From NCBI RefSeq assembly GCF_000317575.1, contig NC_019748.1, positions 3,492,501 through 3,556,500 on the forward strand: 64,000 bases of DNA, read 5' to 3'. The stretch comes from Stanieria cyanosphaera PCC 7437. GTDB taxonomy: Bacteria; Cyanobacteriota; Cyanobacteriia; Cyanobacteriales; Xenococcaceae. The notes beneath the pieces are model-generated. The model ran no database searches. It was not told where the DNA came from and saw only the letters and a program-made list of their open reading frames with translations. Numbering within the stretch: the first letter of the stretch is position 1; the number at the start of each line of letters is the position of its first letter. This document shows positions 38,049 through 46,918 of this stretch, piece by piece. Made by a program: the position numbers and the translations under genes.

Positions 38049-38250
38049 GATTTAGAAAAAAACTAAAGCGATCGCTTTATGATTAATTTTGCTCTACATA
38101 CATATTCTGAATTGTCGAGAGCTACTCAAATAAAATTAATAATCTTGACGAACAAGAATTTATAAATTACAACCTTGGAAAAATAGGAAAGATTGGATTT
38201 TTAGTCTTTTCTTTCACTCCTTACACCCATATATTTTGCTTCACTAGCTC

Positions 38251-39138
38251 ATGGTAAAAGTTAGTCATCAGCTACAACACTTGGCGATCGCTACAATTCT
38301 AGCATTCTTTTCCGTAAATCTATTAAGTGATAATCGTTCTAGTGCTAACACTGTTACTAGAATAGAGCGTTTAGAACCAGTAGAACTCTATGTACCTCCA
38401 CCGGAACAAAACACTACTGGAATCTGTTCCAACTATATTCAACCAGTAATTGACAAAATAGTAGAACGTTCTCCTTTCGATCAAGGTAAATGGGGTATTT
38501 TAATTCAAACTGCTGATGGTACTACCCTTTATAGTCGCAGTCCCGATTCTTATCTCATTCCTGCCTCAAACTTAAAGATTTTAGTCACTGCTGCTGCGCT
38601 ACAAAAACTTCATCCTCAAGGCACAATTCGTTCTTCTTCAATTCAAGAATGGATTAATATAACCAATCTTAGAAGCAACAATATCTATGCAGATGTTTTA
38701 CTCAGCTATCTTGGTGGTTCAACTTCTGTACGACAAGTTTTGACTGCTTTAGGAGTTGATCCAAAAGGCTACCATATGGTGGATGGTTCGGGTTTATCTC
38801 GTAGCAATTTGGCAACACCTCGGACTTTAGTGACCACTCTTAGAGCAATGTATTCTTCTCAAGATAAAGACAGTTTTCTTGCTTCTTTACCAATTGCTGG
38901 GATCAGCGGAACTTTACAACACCGTTTACGTTATACCAGTGCCGAAGGTACGGTTCATGCTAAAACAGGAACTCTCAAAGGAGTTCGTGCTTTGTCTGGT
39001 TATCTCGAACATCCAGAATACGGCACTTTAATTTTTAGCATTATTTCTAATCAACCTAACAGTCAATCTGATCCTGCTTTAGTTAATGCAATTGATGAAA
39101 TTGTCATTCGTTTAAGCACCATAACTTCTTGCTCTTAA
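38251..39138 (+). CDS. dacB: D-Ala-D-Ala carboxypeptidase/endopeptidase of the PBP4 family, unusually short
   Basis: A signal peptide (hydrophobic 10-26) leads to a penicillin-binding domain of the PBP4/S13 type: S106-x-x-K109 (SNLK), S142-N-N144 and K238-T-G240, with DGSGLSRSN after the second motif. In typical PBP4 proteins the first two motifs are about 240 residues apart; here they are 36 apart, so the two inserted domains are missing. The 295-aa protein still has the complete set of active-site motifs. It may trim peptidoglycan peptides. An internal deletion or a natural minimal form are the options. Confidence 0.85.
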   Translation: MVKVSHQLQHLAIATILAFFSVNLLSDNRSSANTVTRIERLEPVELYVPPPEQNTTGICSNYIQPVIDKIVERSPFDQGKWGILIQTADGTTLYSRSPDSYLIPASNLKILVTAAALQKLHPQGTIRSSSIQEWINITNLRSNNIYADVLLSYLGGSTSVRQVLTALGVDPKGYHMVDGSGLSRSNLATPRTLVTTLRAMYSSQDKDSFLASLPIAGISGTLQHRLRYTSAEGTVHAKTGTLKGVRALSGYLEHPEYGTLIFSIISNQPNSQSDPALVNAIDEIVIRLSTITSCS

Positions 39139-39264
39139 TCAAATTTTTGACTAATTGTTAAGCAATATTACAATAATAACGTTATGCTGGCTTACTGTCT
39201 TGACAGAATAAAAATAAGCCACTAAATTGTTTTGTATACCCGGGTAAATACTAAAGTTAGTGAT

Positions 39265-39612
39265 ATGCAAAACAAACAAAAAGTAACGCTATACATACCA
39301 CCAGAACTACACAGGAAGTTAAAAATAAAAGCTGCTATAGATATAGAATCTATGTCAACCTTGGTGGAAAAAGCGATCGCTTTTTACCTGCAGTATCCCG
39401 ACAAGGTAGAAGAGGTAGAAGCAAATAACCTAGGCAAAACCCATCAGGTACATATTTGTCCTGAGTGTGATGCAGCCATGGTGATGAGAGAAGGCAAAAT
39501 GCTCTCTCTTAGAGAACAACCAGGGGTTATAGCAGAAGAACTACCTCTAGAAGTAAGAGGACAAGTAGATACCTCAGAAAAATCCCACGGGGAGCAACTC
39601 GTACCCTGTTGA
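39265..39612 (+). CDS. Ribbon-helix-helix-like small protein upstream of ycf46
   Basis: From the ATG at 39265 the 115-aa protein begins like an RHH/CopG DNA-binding domain (QKVTLYIPPELHRKLKIKAAIDIESMSTLVEKAI), followed by a CPEC motif and a Glu-rich tail. It is 67 bases upstream of the ycf46 homologue, an order I recall for cyanobacterial genomes (for example the Synechocystis slr0373-slr0374 pair). It may control this cluster or partner with the ATPase; neither is shown. The longer frame starts with TTG at 39232. Confidence 0.8.
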   Translation: MQNKQKVTLYIPPELHRKLKIKAAIDIESMSTLVEKAIAFYLQYPDKVEEVEANNLGKTHQVHICPECDAAMVMREGKMLSLREQPGVIAEELPLEVRGQVDTSEKSHGEQLVPC

Positions 39613-39679
39613 CCTGTTAGGTAAAGTCCCAACGAGGTAAGTGGTCAAAACTGTAATCTAGCAAATTAAGGTCGATGTT

Positions 39680-41191
39680 ATGAAAGAAGAGCTAAATATA
39701 CTAATACAAGCTCAATATCCGCTTATCTATCTGCTTACTCCTGAAGAAGAGCGGGCCGAGCAAGCAATAGCTAAAATAGCCCAAGCTAATGCCGAACATC
39801 GACGAGTTTATGTCTGGACAGTAACTCATGGGATCGTTGAACACGGGCAACCACGTCAAGTCACACAGCACAATACTGTTTCCCCAGAAGCAGCAATTGA
39901 ATGGACAATCCGTCAAAGAGATGCAGGGATATACATATTCAAAGATTTGCATCCCTTTATCGATGGACCAGTAATTACTAGATGGCTAAGAGACGCGATC
40001 GCAAGTTTTAAAGGAACCGAGAAAGTAATAGTCTTAATGTCTCCAGTTCAAAATGTACCGATTGAATTGGAAAAAGAAGTAGTAGTAATAGATTATCCTT
40101 TCCCGAATCTTGCCGAACTCAATCAAGTTTTATCCGCTCAACTACAAAAAAGTAAAAACCGTCGTCTCGATACTGAAGCGAGAGAAAAATTACTCAAAGC
40201 AGCTTTAGGTTTAACTAGGGATGAGGCTGAAAAAGTTTATCGCAAAGCACAAGTTAAAGCCAGTCGTCTCACTGAAGAAGAAGTAGAAATTGTGCTTTCT
40301 GAGAAAAAACAGCTAATTCGTCGTAATGGAATTTTAGAATATATCGAAGAAGATGAGACGATTAATTCTGTAGGTGGTTTAGAGGAACTAAAACGCTGGC
40401 TCAGACAACGCTCCAATGCTTTTACAGAAAGAGCTAGAGAATATGGATTACCTCAACCCAAAGGAATGTTGATTCTTGGTGTTCCAGGATGTGGTAAGTC
40501 TTTGATTGCTAAAACTACCTCTCGTCTTTGGGGTCTACCTCTTCTCCGCCTTGATATGGGTAGAGTTTACGATGGTTCGATGGTAGGTCGTTCGGAAGCG
40601 AACCTCCGCAATGCCCTCAAAACTGCCGAATCAATTTCACCTGTGCTTCTGTTTATTGATGAATTAGATAAAGCTTTTGCAGGTGGTGCAGGTTCAGGGG
40701 ACTCTGATGGAGGAACTTCTAGCCGAATCTTTGGTTCTTTTCTAACCTGGATGCAAGAAAAAACCTCTCCTGTATTTGTGATGGCAACTGCCAATCGTGT
40801 GGAAAGATTACCTGGAGAATTTTTACGCAAAGGTAGATTTGACGAGATTTTCTTTGTAGATTTACCTACACCTGAAGAAAGACAAGATATTTTTAGAATT
40901 CATCTTAGCAAACGTCGTTCCGATATTAGTCGCTTCGATTTGGAACAATTGGCTAAGGTTTCAGATGGTTTTTCCGGAGCAGAGATTGAGCAAGCCATAA
41001 TTGCTGCAATGTATGATGCTTTTGCTCAAGAGAGGGAGTTTACGCAGTTAGATATTATCGCTGCCATCAAAGCTACCCTACCTCTGTCGCGGACAATGAC
41101 TGAGCAGGTGACTGCCCTAAGAGATTGGGCAAGGCAAAGAGCGCGTCCTGCTTCAGCCTCCATTGCTGAATACCAGCGATTGGAGTTCTAA
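39680..41191 (+). CDS. ycf46: Ycf46-type AAA+ ATPase
   Basis: A 503-aa AAA+ protein of the Ycf46 family, present in cyanobacteria and red-algal plastids. The ~220-residue N-terminal domain is followed by a AAA core with Walker A GVPGCGKSLIAKT (about 269-281), Walker B LLFIDELDKAF and sensor-1 MATANRVERLPGEFLRKGRFDE. The family is linked to photosynthetic regulation under CO2 or light stress in work on related proteins. It has a good operon context: a small RHH-like gene upstream and ycf35 downstream. Confidence 0.93.
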   Translation: MKEELNILIQAQYPLIYLLTPEEERAEQAIAKIAQANAEHRRVYVWTVTHGIVEHGQPRQVTQHNTVSPEAAIEWTIRQRDAGIYIFKDLHPFIDGPVITRWLRDAIASFKGTEKVIVLMSPVQNVPIELEKEVVVIDYPFPNLAELNQVLSAQLQKSKNRRLDTEAREKLLKAALGLTRDEAEKVYRKAQVKASRLTEEEVEIVLSEKKQLIRRNGILEYIEEDETINSVGGLEELKRWLRQRSNAFTERAREYGLPQPKGMLILGVPGCGKSLIAKTTSRLWGLPLLRLDMGRVYDGSMVGRSEANLRNALKTAESISPVLLFIDELDKAFAGGAGSGDSDGGTSSRIFGSFLTWMQEKTSPVFVMATANRVERLPGEFLRKGRFDEIFFVDLPTPEERQDIFRIHLSKRRSDISRFDLEQLAKVSDGFSGAEIEQAIIAAMYDAFAQEREFTQLDIIAAIKATLPLSRTMTEQVTALRDWARQRARPASASIAEYQRLEF

Positions 41192-41223
41192 CAGACTTTC
41201 TTCTGTATCTTACAGAAGCAAAG

Positions 41224-41239
41224 GCTAGCAATTGCTAGC
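41224..41239. promoter_or_regulatory. Perfect 16-base palindrome between ycf46 and ycf35
   Basis: GCTAGCAATTGCTAGC reads the same on both strands. It lies 32 bases after the ycf46 stop and 95 bases before ycf35, so it could bind a dimeric regulator or form a cruciform. No factor is identified. Confidence 0.5.
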
Positions 41240-41249
41240 AGTTCCTTAA

Positions 41250-41282
41250 AAAAAAACCGTTTTGTAATTTATTCAAACGGAA
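41250..41282 (-). terminator. Minus-strand terminator-like hairpin in the ycf35 leader
   Basis: CCGTTTTG and CAAACGG (41257-41280) form a stem. On the minus strand it is followed by nine T residues, but no minus-strand gene ends here. The nearest one is the phosphoribosyltransferase (ends 41749), so it could stop read-through that runs antisense across ycf35. Confidence 0.45.
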
Positions 41283-41334
41283 ATCACGTTAAAACTTAAG
41301 TTGTTGTTTACTTCTCTTCTACTGGAGGAATCTC

Positions 41335-41685
41335 ATGTCTCACTTTAGCACTTTACGTACCAAAATCACCGAAGCTGAAATCCTCAAAAACTCTCTTCGT
41401 GACCTCGGTATTAACGTTAAAACCAATGCTGACGTACGCGGATACAACGGACAAAGAGTTCGTGCCGACATCGTTGCTGTTTTAGAAGGCGAATACGATC
41501 TTGGTTGGTCTCAAAATAGTGATGGTACTTTTGATCTAATTGCTGACCTTTGGGGTGTTGCCAAAAAGCATAATCAAACTGAACTAATCAACTCCATCAA
41601 CCAAAAATACGCTGTTAATAAAACCTTAACTGAAGTTAAGCAACGCGGTTTACAGAACGCCAATGTCAAATTAGTTCTTCAATAA
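41335..41685 (+). CDS. ycf35: Ycf35-type DUF1257 protein
   Basis: A 116-aa protein of the Ycf35/DUF1257 family, conserved in cyanobacteria and some plastids. Typical stretches include SHFSTLRTKITEAEILKNSL and a GWSQNSDGTFDLIADLWG patch. A clear GGAGG lies 9 bases before the ATG. It forms the third gene of the ycf46 cluster. Many genomes have a small DUF2997 gene and a ferredoxin next to it; neither is found here. Function is unknown. Confidence 0.9.
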   Translation: MSHFSTLRTKITEAEILKNSLRDLGINVKTNADVRGYNGQRVRADIVAVLEGEYDLGWSQNSDGTFDLIADLWGVAKKHNQTELINSINQKYAVNKTLTEVKQRGLQNANVKLVLQ

Positions 41686-41714
41686 CGAAATTTGAAGCGC
41701 GTTCCCAAGCATTG

Positions 41715-41750
41715 GGGTTGACTTTTTCGCAATGGTCAACCCTTTTTTCT
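41715..41750 (+). terminator. Intrinsic terminator after ycf35
   Basis: GGGTTGAC and GTCAACCC form a perfect 8-base stem with a 12-base loop, followed by six T residues. It is 29 bases after the ycf35 stop. No similar T-run is present on the minus strand. Confidence 0.9.
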
Positions 41751-42429
41751 ATAGGTCTTTTTGAGATAGAGTTGGTTGAAATTGTTGATTATGAGTTTCT
41801 AACATTGCGACCGCATCAGTTAAGGAAACTTGCTCAAAATGATCATAAAAACGACTTACACTAAAAAAAGGATCAGGAGTCGCTAAGACTAAAACGCGAT
41901 TGCTCCATAATTCTAATTGAGGAATTAAATCTGGAGGTGCAACAGGAGCGCAAAGCCAAATTTCAGCTACTTGTTGTTCTCTAAGATATTGAGCAGCAAC
42001 TCCCATAGTCATGCCTGTGGCAATGCCATCATCAACAATAATCGCGATTTTTCCTTGCAGATCAAGAGGCAAACGGTAAGAAGCAAATTCTAAAGCTTGG
42101 TTTTGTGCCTTATCCTGAGCTTGTACTACAGCTTCTTTGAGTCCACACAAATTAGCATCTCTCCACAATTCTGGCTTAGTCCAAAGAATATTACCCTCAC
42201 TAGTAACTGCTCCAATTGCCAATTCTCGATTAGTAGGAGTAGTAATTTTTTTAGCTACAATTACATCTAAAGGACAATTTAATTGTTTAGCGATCGGTAT
42301 TGCTACAGGAATACCGCCACGAGGTAGAGCGTAGACAATTACCTGACGATTAGGTTGTAATTCTAACAACTGCAGATAAACTAGTTGAGCTAGTTCTGCT
42401 CCTGCGGTGGTGCGGTCGTGAAATAACAT
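41749..42429 (-). CDS. Phosphoribosyltransferase-family protein
   Basis: A 226-aa type I PRTase fold with VIVYALPRGGIPVAIPIAKQL and the PRPP-binding motif IAIIVDDGIATGMT (about 131-144). Relatives include predicted phosphoribosyltransferases fused to hydrolases; the base substrate is unknown. The ATG at 42429 is used, since the longer frame begins TTG at 42444. It converges with ycf35 and overlaps the terminator region of that gene by a few bases. Confidence 0.85.
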   Translation of the reverse strand: MLFHDRTTAGAELAQLVYLQLLELQPNRQVIVYALPRGGIPVAIPIAKQLNCPLDVIVAKKITTPTNRELAIGAVTSEGNILWTKPELWRDANLCGLKEAVVQAQDKAQNQALEFASYRLPLDLQGKIAIIVDDGIATGMTMGVAAQYLREQQVAEIWLCAPVAPPDLIPQLELWSNRVLVLATPDPFFSVSRFYDHFEQVSLTDAVAMLETHNQQFQPTLSQKDL

Positions 42430-42457
42430 AGTTGAATTTATCAACCCCTATGGTTGC

Positions 42458-42486
42458 TTGACATCTTTATATTTTCATGATATTTG
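42458..42486 (+). promoter_or_regulatory. Putative promoter of prfB
   Basis: TTGACA (42458) and TATTTG (42481) are spaced 17 bases apart, about 80 bases before the prfB start. The -35 is perfect and the -10 weak, so confidence is moderate. Confidence 0.35.
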
Positions 42487-42558
42487 TTTTTAACTGCATA
42501 ATATTTGAATCATCAATCAAGAATTTTTTAGTTAGTGAGTAACTACAGTACAAAATCA

Positions 42559-43669
42559 ATGGAAATTTCCGAACTCAAACGAGAAATCGAAACAGTATCG
42601 TTACGCCTGGGTAAAACCCAGGACTATCTTTGACGTTCCCGCTCTTAATGCCAAAATTAAAGATTTAGAACAATTAGCAGCCCAACCAGAATTTTGGGAT
42701 AATCGTCAACAAGCCCAAGATACTCTGCAACAGTTGAACGATCTCAAATCGAATTTAGAGCAATATCATTCATGGCAAACTAGATTAGAAGATACTAAAG
42801 CGATCGCAGAGCTATTAGAATTAGAAGAAGATGAAGCTTTAGCTACAGAAGCACAACACAATTTGAATCAGCTACAACAAGAGTTAGACCGTTGGGAGCT
42901 TCAGCAACTACTTTCTGAACCTTACGATCATGAAGGAGCGGTTTTAACCATTAATGCTGGTGCAGGAGGTACAGACGCTCAAGACTGGGCAGAAATGCTG
43001 TTGCGAATGTACACTCGTTGGGCAGAAAAACAAGGATACAAGGTACATTTAGCTGAATTATCGCCAGGGGATGAAGCAGGAATTAAATCAGTTACCTTGG
43101 AAATTGAAGGGCGTTATGCCTATGGCTATCTTAAGGCCGAAAAAGGTACTCATCGACTGGTGAGAATTTCTCCTTTTAATGCTAATGGTAAAAGACAAAC
43201 CAGTTTTGCAGGGATAGAAGTAATGCCCGCTTTAGATGAGTCGGCTATTAATTTAGAGATTCCTGAGAAAGATTTAGATATCAGCACTTCTCGTTCGGGA
43301 GGAAAAGGCGGACAAAACGTTAACAAGGTAGAAACTGCGGTAAGAGTGGTTCACATTCCCACAGGAATTGCAGTACGTTGTACCCAAGAACGTTCTCAAT
43401 TACAAAATAAAGAAAAAGCTTTAGCTTTGTTGAAAGCAAAATTGTTAGTAATTGCTCAAGAACAACGAGCTAAAGAAATTGCTGAAATTAGAGGAGATAT
43501 GGTAGAAGCAGCTTGGGGAAATCAAATCCGCAACTATGTGTTTCATCCTTATCAATTAGTAAAAGATTTACGTACAGAAGTCGAAACTGGAGATGTGAAT
43601 GATGTGATGGATGGGAATTTAGATTTCTTGATTGAAGCTTATTTACGTCAAGAAAATCAATTGGTTTAA
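42559..43669 (+). CDS. prfB: Peptide chain release factor 2 with programmed +1 frameshift
   Basis: RF2 recognises UGA/UAA stops. The first 24 codons from ATG 42559 end in CTT TGA C at 42628-42634, the classic RF2 autoregulatory shift site; AGGAC just upstream may be the Shine-Dalgarno-like stimulator. After the +1 slip the frame continues from GAC (42632) to the stop at 43669, giving about 369 aa. The GGQ catalytic loop is present ([14 protein letters not shown]). Without the slip a short peptide is made, so RF2 level sets its own synthesis. The 3' end overlaps the convergent glycosyltransferase by 4 bases. Confidence 0.95.
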
Positions 43670-44841
43670 TCGATATAACTCATAATTTTGGCAGTTCGAT
43701 TTTCCCAAGTAAACTGACGAGCAAATTCAATATTGGTTGGATATCCTTCGCTTTGATAAGGATAATTGCGTAAACTTTGTTCAATCGCTTGAGCAAAAGC
43801 ACCAGGATCGTCTGGTGGACACCAGGTAGCTATCAAGGGAGACGATTTGAAAGGTAGTAAGGGAAGAATTTCTGTTACTACCAGAGGAGTTCCTGAAGCA
43901 ATATATTGGAAAAATTTAACAGGATTGGTGAAATCAGCTTCTTTACCTAATAAATGAGGATGAGCTAATAAATCTGCTGCTTGTAAAAGACTTACTAGTC
44001 GAGAACGAGGTAAAATCCAGCCTAAAAAATTAATATTATCAACTTGTTTGGCTTGAGCTAACTCACGATAATGTTGGATTTGAGCATCTGTTCCTCCCGT
44101 AATGGCAAATTGAATATGTGGTAATAAACGCGCTACCTCAATCAGGAGATCGATTCCTTTAAAACGATATAATGCTCCAGAATAAACTACTAAAGGTTGA
44201 TTTTCTTTTGATAACAATTCTTTTCGCCAAGCTTGAGCTTCTGCTGGTTGTCTGGTTAAAAAAGATTGACCGAAACCATTGTGTAACCAAATAGCTTTTG
44301 ATTCAGGTACTCCAGCTTGAATTAAACTTTGACGAGTTAGTTCTGATTGAGTAATGGCTATTTTGAAATAGGGGCTATTAACGATTTTGTTTTCAAGTGG
44401 TTTTGATTGGAAATAATGACTTTCATAAATAGTAGGAATTTTGTTTTGAACTGCTGCTTTGGCACAATTCCAATCTCGTGTATGTAAAACTTTGGTTTTA
44501 GGAAAAATATGCAGAGGAAAATAGTATTTACAGATAATAGTACTAGGATTAGTAAATTTATTTGGTAGTGGTAAAGATAGTTTAGGTAGTGGCAAAGTTG
44601 CAGTTTTTAAATTACTTTGAATATCATAAAATTCTACTATTTCTTTTGAAGGTAGTTGAGGGCGAAAAGGAAAAAGGAAATTAAATAAATTGAAGTTTTT
44701 TTGTTGTTGCTCGGGATAAACTAATACTGTAGGATAGCCAAGATTGGCTGCTGCATCAGCACACTGAACATCATGAATTTCATGAGCAGTATTAGGTTGC
44801 AAGGATATTTGATGACTATAAACAAGATAATATTTAGACAT
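43666..44841 (-). CDS. Family-4-type glycosyltransferase
   Basis: A 391-aa GT-B glycosyltransferase. The C-terminal half has the donor-binding pattern [23 protein letters not shown] and [37 protein letters not shown], with an E in the usual place. It probably transfers a sugar to a surface glycan or glycolipid, but donor and acceptor are unknown. It is last of three genes on this strand: glycosyltransferase - ABC exporter - glycosyltransferase, which suggests a common export pathway. Confidence 0.85.
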   Translation of the reverse strand: MSKYYLVYSHQISLQPNTAHEIHDVQCADAAANLGYPTVLVYPEQQQKNFNLFNFLFPFRPQLPSKEIVEFYDIQSNLKTATLPLPKLSLPLPNKFTNPSTIICKYYFPLHIFPKTKVLHTRDWNCAKAAVQNKIPTIYESHYFQSKPLENKIVNSPYFKIAITQSELTRQSLIQAGVPESKAIWLHNGFGQSFLTRQPAEAQAWRKELLSKENQPLVVYSGALYRFKGIDLLIEVARLLPHIQFAITGGTDAQIQHYRELAQAKQVDNINFLGWILPRSRLVSLLQAADLLAHPHLLGKEADFTNPVKFFQYIASGTPLVVTEILPLLPFKSSPLIATWCPPDDPGAFAQAIEQSLRNYPYQSEGYPTNIEFARQFTWENRTAKIMSYID

Positions 44842-44849
44842 AAATAAAA

Positions 44850-46892
44850 TTATTTGCTTGAAATGCTTGCAGATTCAAAATATTCAAGACGTTTTAAAAT
44901 AGTTAGTCCCGATTGATAACTTTCTTCTATCAATTTTTCTCTTTCTTCTTGATTATCAACTAAATGATCTATTACTAATCTTAAAGAACCAAGCATAGAA
45001 TGAAGATTAGTTCGCATTTGATGAGAAATATCGTTAAAATTTTCTGAAGATAATCTGGTACTAATATCTTCTGTAATTAGTGATGAATTTTTGTGTTCTT
45101 TATCACGAAATTGCATCTGATAAAGATGAGCATAATATTTATTGGCTGCAAGTAATTCTTCATGATTACCAATTTCTACTACTTGTCCACCATCTAAAAC
45201 CACTATTTGATGAGCTTTTTGAACAGTTGAAAGACGATGGGCAATTACTAAAGTAGTACGATCGCGACAAAGTTCATCAATAGCTTCTTGAACTAATCTT
45301 TCTGATACTGTATCTAAAGCACTAGTCGCTTCATCTAAAATTAAAATATCTGGATTACGAAGTAAGGCACGAGCGATCGCAATTCTTTGTCTTTGTCCTC
45401 CTGAGAGCATTACCCCACGATCTCCTACTTCGGTGTCTAATCCTTGAGGTAATTGCAGAATAAATTCATGAGCGTTAGCTCTACGGGCTGCTGTAATAAT
45501 TTCTTCTTCAGAAATATGTTCTAGTCCGTAGGCGATATTGTAGCGGATCGTATGATTAAACAAAAACGTATCCTGACTTACTATACCCATATTCCTTCTG
45601 AAGGATTTGATCTCGTAGTCTTTTAAATCAATTCCATCAATAGTGATCCGTCCAGCAGTAGGATCGTAAAATCTGGGTAGAAGATCGGCTATGGTTGATT
45701 TTCCTGCACCAGAAGAACCAACTAAAGCGATCGTTTTTCCTTTGGGTATCCATAAACTTAGTTGTTTAAGAACTAATTTTTCATGATCTGGATAAGCAAA
45801 ATCGACTCCTTCAAATTGAATTCCTTCAATTAAACGCTCAAAAGGTTTAATCCCTCTAGTCTGAAAAGGCTTATTATCTTTTCGTAAAAAATCTTCTACT
45901 ATATCTATGCTATGAATACTATTAGCAAATTGAGTACGAGCATTATTCAACTGACCAATAAATGGTAATAAACGAAAGAGAATAACTAAATAGGTTAATA
46001 AAATAGGCGCAAATTCTTCTAACTGTTGGGTAAATAAATAGCGACCTAAACCAACTAAAAACAAAATAATTATAATACCTAATATTTCATTAATAGGTCC
46101 AATAATTGAGGAGATTGCCTGGGATTTTAATTGAGCATCTTCTCTAGCTAAAATTAATTCTTCAATTTGTTGATATTCTGCTTCTTCATTACTAACGCTC
46201 TTAACCAAGCGAATTCCAGTTAATATTTCTATGATTTTGCGAGAATATTCACGAGATTTTTCTGCTAAAATCTGCCCTAATTCTTTTGATTTTATGACAA
46301 AATATTGATTAGAAAGGGCAATTAAAGATAATAAAACTGTAGTTAATAAAGTAAGTCGCCAAGAAATCAAAATTAATAAATAGACAAAAGTTAGAATAGT
46401 TAAAACAGTAATTAATATTCTAATTACAGTCCTAATCGCACTGGCTGTTTTTTCAATTTCTCCATTGATTCGATTGACAATATCACCAATTCTAATTTTA
46501 GAATAAAAATCCAAGTCTACATCAAGAAGAATTCTAAGTCCTGAAGTCCTCATATTTCTGACAAGATTTTTAGCAGAATAATTCCCAATTAAACTACTAA
46601 TAAAATTTGTCACATTTTTAAGAATAATTGTCATAACTACTACAACAATCATGACAATCAACTTTTCTTGATCTTCAAAACGATCAAATAAAGCAAAAAA
46701 TTTATTGAGTAAAGGTGGTTGTCCAGGAAATTCTAGAGTATTTTTTTCCCCCAAAAAAACTATCAAAATTGGAATGATTAAAGCAGTGCCGACACCATTA
46801 AATATGGCACTAGCTAAACTAAAAACAACTGTAGCAACAATTAATAACGGTTGTTCACGAGCAATACTGAGAATAAATTTACGAGAAGACAT
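44850..46892 (-). CDS. ABC exporter (MsbA-like) with HisKA-like C-terminal extension
   Basis: A 680-aa half-transporter. The transmembrane domain takes about 1-320; the nucleotide-binding domain carries GSSGAGKSTIADLL, LSGGQRQRIAIARALLR and ILILDEATSALD. After it, about 85 extra residues resemble a histidine-kinase dimerisation helix pair: SHQMRTNLHSMLGSLRL, near the SHELRTPLNSILG H-box. No HATPase domain follows, so it may be a dimerisation or docking module, not a kinase. It lies between two glycosyltransferase genes and probably exports a glycan or glycolipid. Confidence 0.88.
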   Translation of the reverse strand: MSSRKFILSIAREQPLLIVATVVFSLASAIFNGVGTALIIPILIVFLGEKNTLEFPGQPPLLNKFFALFDRFEDQEKLIVMIVVVVMTIILKNVTNFISSLIGNYSAKNLVRNMRTSGLRILLDVDLDFYSKIRIGDIVNRINGEIEKTASAIRTVIRILITVLTILTFVYLLILISWRLTLLTTVLLSLIALSNQYFVIKSKELGQILAEKSREYSRKIIEILTGIRLVKSVSNEEAEYQQIEELILAREDAQLKSQAISSIIGPINEILGIIIILFLVGLGRYLFTQQLEEFAPILLTYLVILFRLLPFIGQLNNARTQFANSIHSIDIVEDFLRKDNKPFQTRGIKPFERLIEGIQFEGVDFAYPDHEKLVLKQLSLWIPKGKTIALVGSSGAGKSTIADLLPRFYDPTAGRITIDGIDLKDYEIKSFRRNMGIVSQDTFLFNHTIRYNIAYGLEHISEEEIITAARRANAHEFILQLPQGLDTEVGDRGVMLSGGQRQRIAIARALLRNPDILILDEATSALDTVSERLVQEAIDELCRDRTTLVIAHRLSTVQKAHQIVVLDGGQVVEIGNHEELLAANKYYAHLYQMQFRDKEHKNSSLITEDISTRLSSENFNDISHQMRTNLHSMLGSLRLVIDHLVDNQEEREKLIEESYQSGLTILKRLEYFESASISSK

Positions 46893-46918
46893 ATTAAAAT
46901 TGCGCGTATCATTAAAAA

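Noticed and set aside
38049-38250. AAAGCGATCGCTTT hairpin after the J-domain gene as a terminator
   Set aside because: It is simply HIP1 with flanking A/T and lacks a run of T residues.
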